Position numbers and translations under genes: made by a program
The notes under the pieces: model-generated
What the model saw: only the letters and a program-made list of their open reading frames with translations
Databases searched by the model: none
Told to the model about the DNA's origin: nothing
Shown here: in pieces, positions 1 through 7,458 of the stretch
Position numbering within the stretch: the first letter of the stretch is position 1
Layout of the letters: every line of letters starts with the position of its first letter
DNA from: Runella limosa DSM 17973
GTDB lineage: Bacteria > Bacteroidota > Bacteroidia > Cytophagales > Spirosomataceae
Assembly (NCBI RefSeq): GCF_000482465.1
Contig: NZ_KI519420.1
Coordinates: forward strand, 929,308-993,307
Length of the DNA stretch: 64,000 nucleotides
Direction of reading: 5' to 3'

Positions 1-1531
1 GGTAATGAAGCAATTGGAAGACCGAGTCTATAGCGTAATCGGCAAAAATAGCCCAGCAGTAGCCTCAGTAATTACGAACGTTGGTATCAATGCGGGTGAC
101 CCTTTCAACCCTGACCGTACTGTTGTGCCACACAAAGGCAAAATTACGGTGGCTTTCAAGAGCGTAGAAGAACGCCTTCACCATGGAGTATCGACTTCCG
201 ACATTTTGGCGAAAGTTCGTGAAAAAGTAAAAGGAATTCCGGGTGCACAAGTGACGGCAGAGCCAGAAAGTAACGGGCCGCCAACAGGTAAGCCAGTGAC
301 GATTGAGATTGCTGGGGAAGACTTTGGCCAGTTGGTAGAAGTAACCGCAAAAGTAAAAAATGCCATCATCAAATCGGGTATTCAGGGTATTGAAGAGTTG
401 AAATCGGATTTGGTGTTGAACAAACCTGAAATTGTGATTGACATCAACCGCGAGCAAGCAGCCCGTGAAGGTATCAGTACGGCGCAGATTGCGTTGCAAA
501 TTCGTGGGGCGTTGTTCGGAACTGAAGTGTCTAAATTCCGTGATGACAAGGATGATTATCCCATCATGGTGCGTTTGAAGGAAGGCGACCGTAACCAGAT
601 TGAGAAATTGTTGAGCATGAACGTGGTCTATCGCGATATGAACCTTGGTGGTGTGTTGCGTCAAGTTCCGTTGAGTACGTTGACTAACATTCGCTACGCA
701 ACGACTTACAGTGGTATCAACCGCAAAGACCAAGAGCGCGTAGTGACGTTATCGTCGGACGTACTTGGTGGGTTCAACGCCAACGAAGTAAACGTGCAAG
801 TGCAAGAAGTGGTGGACGGCCTAGACCTTCCACAAGGCTATACGATTCGTTTGGGTGGGGAGCAAGAAGAACAAATGAAATCAATGCAATTCTTAGGAGT
901 AGCGTTTTTGGGAGCTATCTTATTGATTTTCTTGATTTTGGTGACGCAGTTTAACTCCACCAGCAAGCCACTTATTATCTTCTTTACCGTGTTGTTTAGC
1001 TTGATTGGGGTGTTCCTTGGATTCATGCTTACGGGTAAAACCATGTCAATCATCATGACGGGGGTAGGTATCTTTGCTTTGGCGGGTATTGTGATCAAGA
1101 ACGGTATCTTGTTGATTGAATTTACGGATGAGTTAAAAACCCGTGGCTACCCTACACGCCAAGCGTTGATTGAAGCGGGTGCCGCTCGTTTGACGCCCGT
1201 ATTGTTGACGGCCTCAGCTTGTATTTTGGGCTTGATTCCGTTGGCATTGGGGATGAACATCAACTTTGTAACGTTGTTCACCGAGTTTAATCCACAAATT
1301 TTTATCGGTGGTTTCAGTGCCTTGTTCTGGGGGCCATTGGCATATACCATTATCTACGGTTTGTTGTTCAGTACTACTCTTACATTGATTGTAGTTCCAA
1401 CCATGTACTGGATTGTGGAGCGTTTGAAATTCCGTTTGGGCAAAAAACCAGCCGAAGAAGCGGTTTATGTTTTCAATAATGGTACCTCAAACGGCAACGG
1501 CCACCACGTAGAAGAAGAAGTAGAACATTAA
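1..1531 (+). CDS. RND efflux transporter, inner-membrane subunit (3' part)
   Basis: The reading frame is already open at the left edge, so the gene start lies outside; about 508 residues of the C-terminal half are visible. The product resembles HAE1/AcrB-type resistance-nodulation-division pumps, which use proton flow to export substrates through a periplasmic adaptor and a TolC-type channel. Seen here: a periplasmic porter/docking region (about residues 1-295), then a membrane block with the helix near GAILLIFLILVTQFNS, the conserved GIVIKNGILLIEF segment, and last helices ending near PTMYWIVERL. The C-terminal tail is hydrophilic, with a His/Glu-rich end. Its adaptor and channel genes are presumably upstream. 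It is not the same protein as the complete RND pump at 24003-27047. Family certain, substrate unknown. Confidence 0.93.
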   Translation, partial: VMKQLEDRVYSVIGKNSPAVASVITNVGINAGDPFNPDRTVVPHKGKITVAFKSVEERLHHGVSTSDILAKVREKVKGIPGAQVTAEPESNGPPTGKPVTIEIAGEDFGQLVEVTAKVKNAIIKSGIQGIEELKSDLVLNKPEIVIDINREQAAREGISTAQIALQIRGALFGTEVSKFRDDKDDYPIMVRLKEGDRNQIEKLLSMNVVYRDMNLGGVLRQVPLSTLTNIRYATTYSGINRKDQERVVTLSSDVLGGFNANEVNVQVQEVVDGLDLPQGYTIRLGGEQEEQMKSMQFLGVAFLGAILLIFLILVTQFNSTSKPLIIFFTVLFSLIGVFLGFMLTGKTMSIIMTGVGIFALAGIVIKNGILLIEFTDELKTRGYPTRQALIEAGAARLTPVLLTASACILGLIPLALGMNINFVTLFTEFNPQIFIGGFSALFWGPLAYTIIYGLLFSTTLTLIVVPTMYWIVERLKFRLGKKPAEEAVYVFNNGTSNGNGHHVEEEVEH

Positions 1532-1562
1532 TTATTTTGAAGGTTTAGAGAAGCTTGTTAAG

Positions 1563-1594
1563 AAAAAAGCCGTTCCGCTGGAGCGGCTTTTTTT
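1563..1594. terminator. Bidirectional Rho-independent terminator
   Basis: A 9-bp stem (1568-1576 with 1580-1588, one G-T pair) and a 3-nt loop is flanked by A-run 1563-1567 and T-run 1589-1594. It lies between the convergent RND gene and msrB and can serve both strands. Confidence 0.85.
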
Positions 1595-1613
1595 GTGGGT
1601 TTGAGTCGCTATA

Positions 1614-2123
1614 TCAGTGTTTTTTTGAAGCCATTTGTACAAACTTCAGCGCCAACGAGTTCATACAATAACGCTGTCGAGTAGGCGCAGGGCCATCGTA
1701 AAAAAGATGCCCTAAATGCCCATTGCACCGCCTACACCGCACTTCAATGCGTTCTTCTCGCTCCGAAAAATCACGTTTGAACAAAAGACAATTGGGCGTA
1801 GCGGGTTGCCAAAAACTTGGCCAACCCGTACCACTTTCGTATTTTTGGGCCGAATAAAAAAGTAACTTACCACAGGCGGCGCAGTGATAGTTGCCTTCTC
1901 CTTTAAAATCATGGTATTCGTTGGTAAAAGGAGCTTCGGTAGAGCCTTCCCGCGTGACAGTGTAAACGCCGTCGTCCAGAACTTCTTCCCAAACACTGTT
2001 TGGTATCCGTACTTCTGTGGTATCCGTCAACGAAAAATAGGGGTTGTGTTTGGGGGTGTTATTGGCACGCTGGCAACTGCTATTTATCACTAATACTAGC
2101 AACCCTATCCAACTTAGTTTCAT
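1614..2123 (-). CDS. msrB: Peptide methionine-(R)-S-oxide reductase, exported
   Basis: MsrB reduces the R epimer of methionine sulfoxide in oxidised proteins. The 169-residue product has the full MsrB core: zinc ligands CAAC (Cys81/84) and CRRC (Cys130/133), the GTGWPSFW block, the GHLGHLFYDGPAPT block and the catalytic RYCMNS motif with Cys153. The N-terminus (MKLSWIGLLVLVINSSC) is a short signal with a relaxed lipobox-like end at Cys17, so the enzyme is probably a periplasmic lipoprotein that repairs envelope proteins. It starts 16 bp after the end of the broken DUF5615 gene on the same strand and may share its transcript. No MsrA is fused or adjacent. Confidence 0.93.
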   Translation of the reverse strand: MKLSWIGLLVLVINSSCQRANNTPKHNPYFSLTDTTEVRIPNSVWEEVLDDGVYTVTREGSTEAPFTNEYHDFKGEGNYHCAACGKLLFYSAQKYESGTGWPSFWQPATPNCLLFKRDFSEREERIEVRCRRCNGHLGHLFYDGPAPTRQRYCMNSLALKFVQMASKKH

Positions 2124-2139
2124 GCGGATTTATGATGAT

Positions 2140-2502
2140 TTACTCTGGAAGTTTGTAGATACTAACACTACGACCTAGTTCGAGATAAAAAGAATCGTCT
2201 TCGTTCAACTTTCTGATGAGAAGTAAATGCTGTTCAAACACAGTAAGCAATTCTTGGTTGGAGATGTTGCCTAAAATTATACGAATTAATTTGCGGGGAG
2301 TATGCTGAAGAAAAAAGGAGTTGCGAAAATCTTCATCTTTTGTGACAACAATTAAACCATTATTATCAGCAAATTGACAAATTACTGAATCTTTGGTGTG
2401 TCACTTATTTTCTAATGAGTTGACATGAAATGACTCAAAACCGTTGTTCGATAAAAATTTGACAAGCTTAAAGGGGATATGTACATCACAAATAAATTTC
2501 AT
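2140..2502 (-). pseudogene. DUF5615 PIN-like toxin gene interrupted by one in-frame TGA
   Basis: The minus strand encodes 120 residues in one frame, starting MKFICDVHIPFKLV at 2502 and ending FYLELGRSVSIYKLPE, with a single TGA at 2403-2401 (codon 34). The protein fits the DUF5615 family (PIN-like fold, often the toxin partner of DUF433): N-terminal CDVHIP, then HTKDSVIC, then VVTKDEDFRNSFF, the usual acidic positions. The stop sits where relatives often carry Trp (NK-W-HTKDS; family pattern from memory), so one TGG-to-TGA change explains it. Frame and composition are otherwise intact, which suggests a recent event, a sequencing error or readthrough. The start is 1 bp after the DUF433 stop. 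No Met follows the stop, so reinitiation would need a non-ATG codon. Confidence 0.75.
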
Positions 2503-2503
2503 T

Positions 2504-2731
2504 TTAGGCAGCCTCTCTAAGTGAACGTCCAGATACTAAAACTTTGGCATAACTAAGACAAGCAAGTATATCTTCTCGTTCTAATTCGGGATGGTCTTCT
2601 AAAATATCGTCAAAAGACATTCCTGCTCCTAACATATCTATAATAACTTCAACAGGCCACCGCATACCCCGTACACAAGGTTTCCCATGACAAACTTCAG
2701 GATCAATCGTAATTCTTTCAAGATAGTGCAT
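2504..2731 (-). CDS. DUF433 domain protein, antitoxin-like
   Basis: This 75-residue protein has the DUF433 signature: ITIDPEVCHGKPCVRGMRWPVEVII, then DDILEDHPELEREDILACLSYA. DUF433 proteins are small VapB-like DNA-binding or antitoxin candidates, usually encoded directly before a DUF5615 PIN-like gene, exactly as here. I chose the ATG at 2731 (MHYLERITI) because the family begins there; the frame extends upstream to 2791 without similarity. A weak promoter match lies 20-50 bp upstream. With its partner broken by a stop, this gene may be the surviving half of a decaying toxin-antitoxin pair. The antitoxin role is inference from family and position. Confidence 0.82.
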   Translation of the reverse strand: MHYLERITIDPEVCHGKPCVRGMRWPVEVIIDMLGAGMSFDDILEDHPELEREDILACLSYAKVLVSGRSLREAA

Positions 2732-2750
2732 AGTATAACTGTTTGTAGTG

Positions 2751-2780
2751 CAAGTTAGCAACAACCGATTGGATAAACAA
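2751..2780 (-). promoter_or_regulatory. Weak Bacteroidota-type promoter before DUF433 gene
   Basis: On the minus strand TTG (2780-2778), 20 bp, then TAACTTG (2757-2751), one T short of TAnnTTTG. It lies 20 bp from the DUF433 start. Confidence 0.35.
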
Positions 2781-2788
2781 TTGTGAAT

Positions 2789-2836
2789 CACTGATACCGG
2801 TCGTTCTTTTAGTAAGCAACAATACCAGTATCAGTG
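2789..2836. repeat. 12-bp inverted repeat, 24-bp spacer
   Basis: CACTGATACCGG (2789-2800) and CCAGTATCAGTG (2825-2836) are inverted copies with one mismatch. They lie between the end of the esterase gene (stop at 2847, minus strand) and the DUF433 gene. No T-run follows, so it is not a typical terminator; it could be a processing hairpin or an operator just upstream of the TA-like pair. Confidence 0.5.
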
Positions 2837-2846
2837 GAGTATAATC

Positions 2847-4556
2847 TCAATACCGCCAACTCTTCAAATCGGCTCCTGCGGGTGCGCCTGCTTCAATACG
2901 CTTCAAGATTTTCGGAATGTACAGGGTATTATAACGAAGCCGCGATACGTAGTTGGGGACGTTGGGGTCGCCATTCCAGCAGTGTTCAAAGCGGTCGCCG
3001 TATTTTACTTCACCGTCGTAGTGCGGGTTCTTGGTTGTTTTTAAGAAATCTTCCATCAAGTACACGGCGTTGTTGAGGTAATAATTATCCATATCGCCGC
3101 AGTAGATGTGGATTTTTCCTTGCAGTTTTTTACCAACTGTTGCCCATTGGCGTTTGAGAATGTGCATCAAATCGTAGTTCTCTGACCAGTATTTCGCTAC
3201 GCTATGGTCGATTTTACCCGTTTCTTTGTCCCAAATGGGCTTTGGATACCCATTTTCGCCCATGGGTGAGTAAGTGGCTTGCCAAATATCCCATTGGTCG
3301 CCCGAGCGCGAATTATCACCAATGGCCAGTTCGCGTTGGTTGATTTCTTCGATGGTGCATTTTACCTGACCTAGGTAATTGCGCATCCCTGGGCGTGCGG
3401 TTTTCTTGAAGTCGCTCGGCAAAAAGTACGCGTTTTCGTCTTTGTAAATATTAACAACCGTGTAGGCTTCAAAGGTAATAGGGTCGGGACAAGCCGCAAA
3501 ACAGCCGTTAAACTCATCGGGATAAAACACTTGGGCCGCAAGAGCCTCCCAGCCTCCCGTGCTACCGCCGTAAAGAAAACGCGCCCAACCTTGTCCAATG
3601 CCTCTGAATTGTTTCTCAATTTCGGGAATCAACTCGTACATGATGGCGTCGCCGTATGGTCCCATATTGGCCGAGTTGACGGCGTACGAATCGTCATAGT
3701 AAGGGGTCGCGTGCTGGATTTCAACGATGAGCATTCGAGGGAAATCCTTGCTTGTCCATTGTTTGTAAAAATTGTAGGCTTCTTGCCAAACAAATTTTTT
3801 ATACCCATATATCCCAAAACGAGCGATGTAATCGGTCGTGTCCATGTCGGCTGGGGGAGGTGTTTCTTTGAAGCCATCAAAGTCGGCGGGGAAGTGACCG
3901 TGGTTAATGCAAATGGGGTATTTTGCTTCGGGGTGTTCATCAAATCCATGCGGCAACAGTACGTGAGCCCCCAAATACATCGGCCGTCCCCAAAACTCAG
4001 TCAGAAGTTTACTTTGGATTTTGATGTGTTTGATGTACTTCGTGTCTTTGGGTTCAGGCAGTAACGGGTTTTCTTGGTCAAGTACAATTTTTACCACTTG
4101 TTTAGCCTTGGGGTCGTACTTGATTTTGAAGGGTTTTGAAAACAAGTTACCTGGAGCCGTGCGATAGTTTTGGCCTTCGCCTCGGTCCATCGGCAGTTTT
4201 ACGGTATGACCCGTTTTAAGTTTAAACGTTTCGTATTTGTGCAAAAGCGCTTGTACCCAATATTCTCCCGCAGGAAAATCTTTGAGTGATTTGACAGGAT
4301 AGCCATAAGCAGTGGCGCTTACCAAAGCAGGCTTGTCGGCTTGCCAAGCATCCACGTTTTGTCCAAAAAGCTGCTGCGAGTTGGCTTCGTCACTCACCTG
4401 AAAACGTGGCTCAGATTTGTTGTCTTTTGCCAGAAAAAGCATCAAGCGCCCGTCGAAGGTACTTCCTTTTGATTTTGGGAAACTGACCGAAAATTGCGTT
4501 TGAGCTACGGTAACGTAGGCACAGAAAAGCAGTAGAAATAAAGGTACGGTTCTCAT
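2847..4556 (-). CDS. Secreted esterase-like alpha/beta hydrolase (569 aa)
   Basis: A signal peptide (about residues 1-18, ending TVAQ) precedes a roughly 160-residue N-terminal beta-rich region and an alpha/beta-hydrolase domain of the putative esterase (esterase D-like) class. The nucleophile elbow is GGSTGG with Ser332; AACPDP downstream resembles the post-elbow strand, and RFEHCWNGD near the C-terminus probably carries the catalytic His. At 569 residues it is much longer than simple esterases (about 280) because of the N-terminal domain. It is the last gene of a minus-strand run with two glycosyltransferases (4-nt gap to the GT2 gene), so deacylation of a surface glycan is possible, but the substrate is unknown. 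It acts in the periplasm or outside. Confidence 0.8.
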   Translation of the reverse strand: MRTVPLFLLLFCAYVTVAQTQFSVSFPKSKGSTFDGRLMLFLAKDNKSEPRFQVSDEANSQQLFGQNVDAWQADKPALVSATAYGYPVKSLKDFPAGEYWVQALLHKYETFKLKTGHTVKLPMDRGEGQNYRTAPGNLFSKPFKIKYDPKAKQVVKIVLDQENPLLPEPKDTKYIKHIKIQSKLLTEFWGRPMYLGAHVLLPHGFDEHPEAKYPICINHGHFPADFDGFKETPPPADMDTTDYIARFGIYGYKKFVWQEAYNFYKQWTSKDFPRMLIVEIQHATPYYDDSYAVNSANMGPYGDAIMYELIPEIEKQFRGIGQGWARFLYGGSTGGWEALAAQVFYPDEFNGCFAACPDPITFEAYTVVNIYKDENAYFLPSDFKKTARPGMRNYLGQVKCTIEEINQRELAIGDNSRSGDQWDIWQATYSPMGENGYPKPIWDKETGKIDHSVAKYWSENYDLMHILKRQWATVGKKLQGKIHIYCGDMDNYYLNNAVYLMEDFLKTTKNPHYDGEVKYGDRFEHCWNGDPNVPNYVSRLRYNTLYIPKILKRIEAGAPAGADLKSWRY

Positions 4557-4560
4557 AAGT

Positions 4561-5556
4561 TTACTTTTTAAATACCCAGTGATAAAAACGTTTGTGAAAT
4601 GAACGCTGGAGTTGAAGAAGCTTTACAGCCCACGTTGGCGGTAAGGCAAAAAGTAAAACACTCCACCCGAGTAAAATACAGCTTTTTCGTTCAATAGACA
4701 AGTAAAATGCTTCGCGTATCGCAGCCATACGCCCTTCACGTTCAAGGGTTAAGATACATTTTTCAACAAAATCATTATTTAACAACGTTTCGTTGAGCTT
4801 GACTAGCTGAGGGGTGGGTAAAATGGGGCGTAACCTTTGCCGAACTTCAATAAAACTGTTGACCATAACGATGCGGTTACGGGTCATACTGGTATGATGT
4901 AGGCGCATGAGCGGCAAGGTATTTGGCAAGTCTAAATAAGTAAATTGGACGTTTTTATAGCAGCACCGAATCCAAAACTCCCAGTCTTCGCAAGAGGGTA
5001 AATCTTCTGTAAAAAGCCCAGTTACTTTTTCTATTGTCGTTCGCCGCATCACGGGCATGGGAGGCATAATGACGCACGAAATCACTAAAAATGGCAAAAG
5101 GTCAATGCCTGCCCCCGACTTATCGAGGGTCCAAGGGGTGCTTTTATGTTGGGGAGAAAAAATGAGCTCGGACGTGCCGTCATAAAAATAGCGTAAACCG
5201 CCATAGACAAGCTCAACCTCGGCATGTGTTTCCAAATACGCCGTATGGTGTTGAAGTTTGTCGGATTGTAATAAATCATCAGAGTCCAAAAACTGAATGT
5301 ATTTCCCCGTTGTGGCCCGAATCCCCGTATTACGAGCAGCAGGAAGTCCCTGATTTTGCTGATAAACGTAACGAACACGGGGGTCGCTTTCTACAAATTT
5401 TTGTACAACCTCAGCACTATTGTCGGTTGAACCGTCATCCACAACGACGCACTCCCAATTTTGAAGTGTTTGATTTTGAAGACTTTCTAATGTTTCGGCA
5501 ATAAACCGGCCGTAATTATAACAAGGGACAATGACTGAAACCAATGGTTGATTCAT
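4561..5556 (-). CDS. Family 2 glycosyltransferase
   Basis: A 331-residue GT-A enzyme transferring a sugar from a nucleotide donor. Seen: the N-terminal VSVIVPCYNYGRFIAETLESL, the VVVDDGSTDNS donor-binding block (about residues 36-46), RNTGIRATTGKYIQFLDSDD with the DxD metal motif (about residue 93), and CEDWEFWIRC, the usual acceptor-side ED motif. The C-terminus has one hydrophobic stretch (ILLGWSVLLFALPP) and a basic tail, suggesting inner-membrane association. It lies 6 nt after the preceding GT52-like gene and 4 nt before the esterase, so the three form one operon, probably building a cell-surface glycan related to the pseudaminic acid locus next door. The sugar specificity cannot be read. 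Confidence 0.93.
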   Translation of the reverse strand: MNQPLVSVIVPCYNYGRFIAETLESLQNQTLQNWECVVVDDGSTDNSAEVVQKFVESDPRVRYVYQQNQGLPAARNTGIRATTGKYIQFLDSDDLLQSDKLQHHTAYLETHAEVELVYGGLRYFYDGTSELIFSPQHKSTPWTLDKSGAGIDLLPFLVISCVIMPPMPVMRRTTIEKVTGLFTEDLPSCEDWEFWIRCCYKNVQFTYLDLPNTLPLMRLHHTSMTRNRIVMVNSFIEVRQRLRPILPTPQLVKLNETLLNNDFVEKCILTLEREGRMAAIREAFYLSIERKSCILLGWSVLLFALPPTWAVKLLQLQRSFHKRFYHWVFKK

Positions 5557-5562
5557 TGGGTA

Positions 5563-6597
5563 TTAATTTTGAGATGGATACTGCAAATACGTAACATTTT
5601 CGAGGTAAAAACTCGGCAACAAATGACCAAAACTTTTGAAAACGGGCTGGTCTTGGCAACAAATTTTGTAGATACTCACAACCTCCGAACCAGCCAAATG
5701 AGCATAAAGCCCAACGCTACTGATGCACACATAGATAACAGGGTGCTGGCTTAGGGAAATTTGTTCGATAGAGTCAGAGGCACCTAGCGTGTGTAGGCTG
5801 GCCTTCCCAGCGACCTTTTGTTGCATAAAGGCTTCAATGGCCTGCAATGAGGCTTGCTCTTGAGCGGGGTGGAATTTTTGGTAAATACTGGTAAAACCGC
5901 GTTTAAGGGCATCGTTCACAATCACCTCAACCCACCGAAGGTAGGTGCTTGGCGTCAAACCATGATGGTCATAGATATTGTCATGAACAATAACGCATTG
6001 GTACTTTTCATCAGATTCAATCTTAGGAAAAGGCAAACCAACTACTTGGAGGTTAGTAAGCTTAGGGAATGAGTGTTGTGATACGCCAAATGCACCCAAA
6101 TAGCGTCCCAATTGTGTCGTAAAAAAACTACGATTTGGACGGTTTCTTTGACCGAAATTAAGATAATAAAGTACCGAACGAAGCGGATTAAAGGGCTTCT
6201 GAATGTCCCAATCGGCGGGAGGTCGATAAGCCACTAGCCCTTCTTCAATATAATAATAGCCCTGACACATCGGATGCGTCACCATGAGGTGAAAAATACT
6301 GCTGTAGGCATGGGCAGCGTAGAGCGTAAAGGGTTGTTGCTGCGTTATTTTTTCAAGCCACTGGTCGAATTCCCTCACCTTGTTCCAAGATTTCCAAAAA
6401 GCGATTTGAACTGCAAACGAATCTATCGGATAATGAGAAAAAGGCAGTGGTATGGCTTGGTAGGTGCCGTCTGGAGGCAAGAAATTACGGCTAATGAGAA
6501 GTGTAACTGCTTCGACGGGAATCTTTTCGATGCGAATCACTTCCAGTGCCATAAAGTACGTGATTGGACTGTGGACGTTGAATAAATGTCGAGCCAT
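5563..6597 (-). CDS. Putative GT52/polysialyltransferase-like glycosyltransferase
   Basis: A 344-residue protein with no signal peptide. Its layout recalls the polysialyltransferase/GT52 GT-B families: an N-terminal segment LFNVHSPITYFMALEVI, a central domain linker, and C-terminal donor-domain features VIVHDNIYDHHGLT, SIYQKFHP (HP-type motif) and PVIYVCISSVGLYAHLAGSEVV. Those families use CMP-activated nonulosonic acids, which fits a location beside pseI and pseF. It heads a three-gene minus-strand operon with a near-consensus promoter 45-76 bp upstream. The assignment rests on my memory of motif style and on context, not on an alignment; it could instead be an unrelated capsule-type protein. 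Confidence 0.5.
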   Translation of the reverse strand: MARHLFNVHSPITYFMALEVIRIEKIPVEAVTLLISRNFLPPDGTYQAIPLPFSHYPIDSFAVQIAFWKSWNKVREFDQWLEKITQQQPFTLYAAHAYSSIFHLMVTHPMCQGYYYIEEGLVAYRPPADWDIQKPFNPLRSVLYYLNFGQRNRPNRSFFTTQLGRYLGAFGVSQHSFPKLTNLQVVGLPFPKIESDEKYQCVIVHDNIYDHHGLTPSTYLRWVEVIVNDALKRGFTSIYQKFHPAQEQASLQAIEAFMQQKVAGKASLHTLGASDSIEQISLSQHPVIYVCISSVGLYAHLAGSEVVSIYKICCQDQPVFKSFGHLLPSFYLENVTYLQYPSQN

Positions 6598-6641
6598 GAA
6601 AATGGTAGCGCTTAGTCACAAAATAGGGGTTCACTAATTGT

Positions 6642-6673
6642 CAAAGGTAGGAATAAATGTAGCCTAGGCCAAA
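6642..6673 (-). promoter_or_regulatory. Promoter of the GT52-like/GT2/esterase operon
   Basis: On the minus strand TTTG (6673-6670), 20 bp, then TACCTTTG (6649-6642): a full match to the Bacteroidota -33/-7 consensus. Predicted start of transcription is near 6636, leaving a leader of about 38 nt. Confidence 0.75.
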
Positions 6674-6691
6674 AAGGACTGCTATTTGCTT

Positions 6692-6699
6692 TATCTTTG
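6692..6699 (+). promoter_or_regulatory. -7 element before methyltransferase gene
   Basis: TATCTTTG matches TAnnTTTG exactly, 35 bp upstream of the ATG at 6735. No good -33 TTG is seen 19-20 bp upstream. Confidence 0.5.
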
Positions 6700-6734
6700 T
6701 ACTTTCTTTCAACTATTCACTTTAAAGAAACATT

Positions 6735-7457
6735 ATGTCGCTTATCGGGAAGATATATCGCCAATTAGAACCACTCATTGAGGTTTTTTTTCGGACAACA
6801 CGTCAATCTAAAACGGCCGCCGACCCTAGTAAATGGAAAGCGGAGGCCCAAAAAGGAGAGTTTGCTTTTCACAAAAACGACACATGGCGCCAAACAGAAA
6901 GCTTCCTACAACAAACAAGTGTATTGTTCAAATCTTGGGGATTTGATGCCGATGAGTTTGAGGGCAAGGTAGTCTTGGATGTGGGAGCAGGCAGTATGTT
7001 GCGTGGTAAATACTTTAAAAATGCCAAATTGGTGGCGTTAGAACCAATGGCCGACGACGTATTGCGTGAAATTCCGTGGACGGACTTACGTGATGCGTGG
7101 AAAGTTTTTTCTACGCCCGCCGAGCAATCCATTCCCGAATTGGTAGGGCAAGTTGACTTTATCTTTAGTATCAACGTTCTCGACCACTGCTATAATTTTG
7201 ACGAAATCATCGCCAATTTATATACCTATCTGAAACCTGGCGCAAGGGCATTTTTGTCGTTTGATGAGCATTACGTGACCAACAAAATGCACCCGTTAAT
7301 TCTAACTGAAACCATTTGTCCGCCGATTTTTGAAAAGGCTGGCTTTAAAATTGAAAAATTCAATAAAGGTTTTGAAGGAAAAGCAGCAGAGGTAATGAAA
7401 GTGTCAACCTACGGTCACGGACAAACTTGTCTCAATTATTGGTTAAGAAAACCATAA
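6735..7457 (+). CDS. Class I SAM-dependent methyltransferase
   Basis: A 240-residue Rossmann-fold methyltransferase. The SAM-binding motif I is VVLDVGAGSMLRG (about residues 76-88), followed by an acidic strand end at LVALEP, and motif IV-like DFIFSINVLDHCYNFDEII resembles methyltransferase_11/23 proteins. The C-terminal part (FLSFDEHYVTNKMHPLILTE) is typical of sugar- or lipid-modifying relatives. It is the only plus-strand gene between two minus-strand glycan operons and ends one base from the flippase stop, so transcripts from the two sides collide. A role in methylating a surface sugar is plausible from context; the substrate is unknown. GC content and codon use look like its neighbours. 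Confidence 0.85.
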   Translation: MSLIGKIYRQLEPLIEVFFRTTRQSKTAADPSKWKAEAQKGEFAFHKNDTWRQTESFLQQTSVLFKSWGFDADEFEGKVVLDVGAGSMLRGKYFKNAKLVALEPMADDVLREIPWTDLRDAWKVFSTPAEQSIPELVGQVDFIFSINVLDHCYNFDEIIANLYTYLKPGARAFLSFDEHYVTNKMHPLILTETICPPIFEKAGFKIEKFNKGFEGKAAEVMKVSTYGHGQTCLNYWLRKP

Positions 7458-7458
7458 A

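Noticed and set aside
65..733. 222-codon open frame on the minus strand inside the RND gene
   Set aside because: It runs antisense to a clear RND reading frame, has no family motif and a Phe/His/Arg/Cys-rich composition; it is a shadow of codon bias.
2401..2403. TGA as selenocysteine
   Set aside because: The DUF5615 family has no selenoproteins known to me, no SECIS-like hairpin is evident just downstream, and Trp is the common residue there.
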